From IMG/VR virus record IMGVR_UViG_3300020174_000060, positions 1 to 25,660 of that record: 25,660 nucleotides of DNA; one strand, written 5' to 3'. The first letter of the stretch is position 1. Every line of letters starts with the position of its first letter. Made by a program: the position numbers and the translations under genes. This document shows, one piece after another, positions 22,837 through 25,660 of the stretch. Source of the DNA: a virus. Under the pieces are notes generated by a model, which worked only from the letters and a program-made list of their open reading frames with translations, searched no databases and had not been told where the DNA came from.

Positions 22837-23519
22837 TTAAACGCACTCATCATGTCTTGATTTATTTTCTTAAACTGACTATCTTCCATTGTTTGGTCAA
22901 ATACAAACTTACCCATTTCAACATTGGTAGCAAACTTAGATATGGTATTTTGTGCAATCTCTAATCGTCTAGTTACACCATCATTACCTTTTGCTTTTCT
23001 TTCTTGATACTCACTATGATTAAGTAACTCTTGTGCAGCCGCATTATACTCGCCATTGTTCATTTGATTTACCCATTTATACAGATTACCTGTTTTACTT
23101 CTCAAATCACCACGATATTCTAATTGTATAATTTCAGCTTGTAATTCTTCTGGCATATCTTTTAATTTTGGAATAGCCTCCATTGCTCTTTTTTTGTGAG
23201 CGTTGAAAGATTCTAAAAATCCTTTATCAATATATTCATTAGTTTGTCCAATGCCATAAGTCAGTACTGGTTTTTTTGCATCATCATAATAAAATGCATT
23301 TACAAAACCTTCCTCTTCTACTACTCTTCTTTGAGCTAATGTAAGTGATCCACCGATTAATTGTTCTACTTTTTTAACAGCAGACGGCCCGCTCAATTTT
23401 AATGAACTTGGAATGTCTTTAGACGACTTGTATGGATTTTCTCTTGTGCCTAAGGTTTTATCCATGTAAGCTTGTCCTTGGAGCATTATACAAATTAATA
23501 GGAGCAAAATATATTTCAT
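22833..23519 (-). CDS. Signal-peptide T4-type lysozyme (GH24 endolysin)
   Basis: A 228-aa muramidase. I chose the ATG at 23519 (a TTG nine bases further up is possible). Residues 1-17 are a hydrophobic export segment (motif MKYILLLLICIMLQGQA). The GH24 core begins near 65: E70 (motif VVEEEGF), D79 or D80 (AFYYDDAKK) and T87 (VLTYGIGQT) match the T4 lysozyme catalytic triad E11-D20-T26. RGD (134-136) and the G-V-T-R-R-L-E-I motif near 190 are the usual C-terminal helices. It cleaves the MurNAc-GlcNAc bond of peptidoglycan. With its own export signal it would not need a holin. It lies among head genes, so an entry-associated role is also possible. Confidence 0.8.
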   Translation of the reverse strand: MKYILLLLICIMLQGQAYMDKTLGTRENPYKSSKDIPSSLKLSGPSAVKKVEQLIGGSLTLAQRRVVEEEGFVNAFYYDDAKKPVLTYGIGQTNEYIDKGFLESFNAHKKRAMEAIPKLKDMPEELQAEIIQLEYRGDLRSKTGNLYKWVNQMNNGEYNAAAQELLNHSEYQERKAKGNDGVTRRLEIAQNTISKFATNVEMGKFVFDQTMEDSQFKKINQDMMSAFK

Positions 23520-23528
23520 GCCACTCAA

Positions 23529-23663
23529 TCATGCCCACTCAGCTTTCTGAATACGCAGAGGTCCTAAGTTAATTAAAAAGTAATCTACAGGCGCACCATC
23601 GACTTCGCCTTCGTAGATCTCGACTCCAATATTAAATCCCCAGTAAAAGTGATATGACCACAT
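23529..23663 (-). CDS. 44-aa hypothetical protein
   Basis: A short frame with ATG at 23663, one base after the stop of the DUF6496-like gene, ending in TGA at 23531-23529, about ten bases before the lysozyme ATG. The product is aromatic and beta-like (motif MWSYHFYWGFNIGVEIYEG, then VDYFLINLGPLRIQ). Close packing on both sides, with AAAGG and AGAAG upstream, supports it as a real gene. I do not recognise the product. A small virion or regulatory peptide is possible. Confidence 0.5.
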   Translation of the reverse strand: MWSYHFYWGFNIGVEIYEGEVDGAPVDYFLINLGPLRIQKAEWA

Positions 23664-23664
23664 A

Positions 23665-23811
23665 CTACTTCTTACCTTTCTTAGCTTCAGACATTGCAAT
23701 CGCTACAGCTTGATCTCGCTGAGTTACTTTTGCACCAGAACCAGATTTGAGTGATCCTGATTTATATTCCTTCATCACTTTCTTAACTTTCTTTTGAAAC
23801 TTGTCCATCAT
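23665..23811 (-). CDS. 48-aa DUF6496-like basic protein
   Basis: A short basic protein starting at 23811, where ATG overlaps the preceding stop (ATGA), with GGAGG nine bases upstream. The second half (GSGAKVTQRDQAVAIAMSEA, 25-44) matches a small family I know as DUF6496: a Lys-rich helix, G-S-G-x-x-V-T, Q-A-x-A-I-A-x-S-E-A and a Lys-rich tail. Members occur in phages and bacteria; the function is not established. Its basic composition could suit nucleic-acid or membrane contact. Confidence 0.7.
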   Translation of the reverse strand: MMDKFQKKVKKVMKEYKSGSLKSGSGAKVTQRDQAVAIAMSEAKKGKK

Positions 23812-24446
23812 AACTTAATACCTCCACCAAGTATTGATCCTGTAATACCTAAACCACCTTCACCCAGTGCTGGTAATCCTGTTGATGGCTCATCACCGGG
23901 TTGTCTTGCTTTACCCATTAATCCACCAGTGGCTCTTGCTAAGCGGCGTTTAGTTGCTTTACTTTCTGCTGATGTACGTTTTGCCTGTTGCGCTCCAGTC
24001 TTTGCACTTCTTTCAATATCTTTTAATTCACCTGCGGTAAAGTCTTGACGATCCTCACCAGTAAACAATTGAGCTGATCTAGTTTGATATATAGGTCGTT
24101 GACTAACTGGCCCATATAATCCACCTACAAATGGCGTGTATCCTTTAATCAAAGCATTTTCTGGCGCACTGTAACTCACCGAATCAAAACTACCAATTTG
24201 ATGTGCAACTGCTTTATTAAAACTACGCACTCCAGCCTGCCACTGACCAGATGTGGTCATATACTCTAAACCTGTTTCTTGCTTTCGCATGCCTTCTGAT
24301 ATTTGTGTATCAACGGCTTTGTTCCACCAGTCTTCAGATTTAAATACATTACGGCCACCAGCGAGATCAATTAAATCTTTCTGTGCATTTGCAGCTTTAG
24401 GAAGCATACCTCTTGCTAATGCCATACCAAAGTCAAGCGCAGCCAT
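23808..24446 (-). CDS. Hypothetical virion-associated protein
   Basis: A 212-aa protein with an excellent ribosome site (GGAGG overlapping the end of the preceding gene). It is helical with a basic stretch near 148-175 (KRTSAESKATKRRLARATGG) and a Gly/Leu-rich tail (GEGGLGITGSILGGGIKL). The N-terminal half has aromatic and Tyr-rich segments (FDSVSYSAPENALIKGYTPF). It lies between the small coiled-coil gene and the DUF6496-like gene, one base after the former. Genes of this kind in marine podoviruses are often virion components. The function is unknown; no catalytic motif is seen. Confidence 0.6.
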   Translation of the reverse strand: MAALDFGMALARGMLPKAANAQKDLIDLAGGRNVFKSEDWWNKAVDTQISEGMRKQETGLEYMTTSGQWQAGVRSFNKAVAHQIGSFDSVSYSAPENALIKGYTPFVGGLYGPVSQRPIYQTRSAQLFTGEDRQDFTAGELKDIERSAKTGAQQAKRTSAESKATKRRLARATGGLMGKARQPGDEPSTGLPALGEGGLGITGSILGGGIKL

Positions 24447-24447
24447 A

Positions 24448-24690
24448 TTAACCTCCTAATGTATTTTGTTCTTCGTCTAACCCGACTTCTGGATTTAATC
24501 GTGTATCAGACAACAACATACGCTTACCGCCACGGCTTGTTGCACGACGTTTAGCTGCCATTTGTTCTTGTAAATCACGCTTTTCTTCTTCAGATTGTTT
24601 ACGCATACGTTCTGTTTCTGCTCGTTGTGCAGCTAATTGTGCTTCTGCTGCTGATGTGTCTGGCTTACCGCCACCGAATACACCACCCAT
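24448..24690 (-). CDS. 80-aa coiled-coil virion-type protein
   Basis: A short protein starting in a TAATG overlap with the GNAT gene stop. It begins MGGVFGGGKPDTSAAEAQ, continues with a charged helix (QRAETERMRKQSEEEKRDL) predicted as a coiled coil, and ends with a basic R-G-G-K-R motif and an acidic tail. The glycine-rich start followed by a coiled coil is common among small phage proteins near terminase and portal genes, including T7-like heads. Its role is unknown; a head-assembly or tail-adaptor peptide is likely. Confidence 0.6.
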   Translation of the reverse strand: MGGVFGGGKPDTSAAEAQLAAQRAETERMRKQSEEEKRDLQEQMAAKRRATSRGGKRMLLSDTRLNPEVGLDEEQNTLGG

Positions 24691-25184
24691 TAGGTTCTCC
24701 TCATAATATAATAATCTGTTTTATCTGTACTATACTCTTTCAAAAGACCTTCAGATTGAAAACCTAAACATCTAGCCCAAGAAACAGCACGTTTATCAGT
24801 GGATCTTACAGTAATTTGTATACGATGTAAAGAAAATAATATCTCACATATATCAAAAAATGTATTAGCACCCTTAGTCATCGCGATTGGATATCGTCTT
24901 GCTTCATCTGAGAATAAAGACCACGCTTCACCCAAGCCTTCCCATATAACAACAGTGCCAAAAATAGCGACAGGAATGCGATGCAACATTGCAGTAACGC
25001 AAGGACCACATTGAGATTGATAAACCACACGGCGTTTTCGATCGCTTTGAGGAACTTGAAAAGCTGTGTCATCAGATAATCCTTTAAAGTTATTTAAATG
25101 TTCGTAGGCAAATGGATGATAAGTGACACCTTTAACTTTTGGCATATACTCATCAAGATGTTCTTGACTAATTGAATATATCAA
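24690..25184 (-). CDS. GNAT-fold phage protein, T7 gp13-like (DUF2833-type)
   Basis: A 164-aa protein. The longest reading starts at a TTG at 25184, overlapping the terminase end by 17 bases; an ATG at 25145 is an alternative start. GNAT elements are visible: VAIFGTVVIWEG, then a G-E-A-W-S-L-F-S loop, the RIQITVRSTDKRAVSWARCL stretch and G-F-Q-S-E-G-L-L-K-E-Y. This is the acetyltransferase-like fold I associate with T7 gp13 (internal virion protein A, DUF2833). Whether it binds acetyl-CoA is not shown. In T7 the gene lies downstream of gene 12, whereas here it follows the terminase. The role may be morphogenesis rather than acetyl transfer. Confidence 0.7.
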   Translation of the reverse strand: MIYSISQEHLDEYMPKVKGVTYHPFAYEHLNNFKGLSDDTAFQVPQSDRKRRVVYQSQCGPCVTAMLHRIPVAIFGTVVIWEGLGEAWSLFSDEARRYPIAMTKGANTFFDICEILFSLHRIQITVRSTDKRAVSWARCLGFQSEGLLKEYSTDKTDYYIMRRT

Positions 25185-25660
25185 AATCTGAATTGACTAC
25201 AGTTTGTGAGATTAATGTATTCTGTGTCAGTGCTGATTTGGTCATGCGTTTATGTTCACCACCGCCTAAGAGTAAGTAGCCAAATGCATCACCAATGTGT
25301 GAGTGTTCGTTTTTATTTGGACTATCTTTGAATCGTTCTTGTCCAGCACCAACAGCCACCCGTTTAAAGTGATAGCCTCCAGATAAAGATTTACGAATAC
25401 GCTTGCATGATGTATGCACTAACAATCCGGGTTTACCATTAATTAAGCGTTGCATTGGAGCTGCTGCCCCTTCACGTCGTACTTGAAAATTGTTAGAAGG
25501 TGTTGGCTGTGCGCGCAATCCTAATGTCCGTAAATAATCAAATGCAGTGACTTCATAGATCGCATCACGTTGCATACCGGCTGGATCTCCCCACACCATC
25601 ACTTGTGCTTTTGGATAACGCGCATTGATCTCGGCTAACAACTGTTGACCAAATCTTTCA
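25168..25660 (-). CDS. Terminase large subunit, C-terminal part (runs off window)
   Basis: The frame is open from the window edge to its stop at 25168, giving about 164 C-terminal residues. The start and the ATPase domain lie outside. The RNase-H-like nuclease domain is recognisable: an acidic residue in VMVWGDPAGMQRD, a conserved PSNNFQVRREG loop, LLVHTSCKRIRKSLSGGY, and the closing S-H-I-G-D-A-F-G-Y-L-L-L-G motif that supplies the last metal-binding Asp. It cuts concatemeric DNA during packaging. The gene precedes the portal in transcription order here, unlike T7 where it is near the end of the late region. There is no evidence of disruption. Confidence 0.85.
   Translation of the reverse strand, partial: ERFGQQLLAEINARYPKAQVMVWGDPAGMQRDAIYEVTAFDYLRTLGLRAQPTPSNNFQVRREGAAAPMQRLINGKPGLLVHTSCKRIRKSLSGGYHFKRVAVGAGQERFKDSPNKNEHSHIGDAFGYLLLGGGEHKRMTKSALTQNTLISQTVVNSDFDIFN

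Overview
The window is a block of the genome of a tailed, T7-supergroup podovirus. Every gene I can support lies on the minus strand, so the biology reads from base 25660 down to base 1. The organism call rests on gene content and order: large terminase C-terminus, portal, scaffold, major capsid, tail tubular A and B, T7-gp14/15-size internal virion proteins, and a fibre with a T7-type N-terminal domain. Most of the window is AT-rich (about 35-40% GC in the lines I counted). Marine-type features are a glycine-rich adhesin, 2-oxoglutarate/Fe(II) oxygenases and fibre decapeptide repeats. Together they suggest a marine phage of an alphaproteobacterium-like host, perhaps related to the SAR116/SAR11 podoviruses (HMO-2011-like). 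The host is an inference. No integrase, tRNA, CRISPR array or insertion sequence was seen.

Layout in transcription order. (1) 25660-23529: end of the terminase large subunit, a GNAT-fold protein resembling T7 gp13, two small or medium accessory virion candidates, a 48-aa DUF6496-like protein and a 44-aa protein. (2) 23519-22025: a signal-peptide T4-type lysozyme and two small proteins, one ending like an outer-membrane beta-strand, one probably structural. (3) 22010-18034: portal, Bbp19-like protein, scaffold, a 181-bp hairpin-rich intergenic region, major capsid protein and a small decoration-like protein. (4) A 24-base UUCG-capped hairpin, placed where T7 has its T-phi terminator. (5) 17966-7584: tail tubular A and B and four internal virion proteins. 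The third carries a DdrB-like ParB domain, and the third and fourth seem to replace T7 gp16. (6) 7530-3969: tail fibre, glycine-rich adhesin candidate and a small fibre-associated protein. (7) 3958-1760: a tightly coupled cassette of a cupin-like protein and three different 2OG-Fe(II) oxygenases. (8) 1747-1: a GC-richer module of three overlapping membrane or exported proteins, the last running off the edge.

The genes are packed with 1-4 base overlaps (TAATG, ATGA) or gaps of a few bases, so expression is probably by long polycistronic messages with translational coupling. Only three gaps exceed 50 bases (19174-19354, 17967-18033 and 7531-7583). These hold the promoter-like and hairpin signals. 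The hydroxylase cassette, the ParB domain in an ejected protein and the membrane module at the left end are the parts least explained by a standard podovirus plan.
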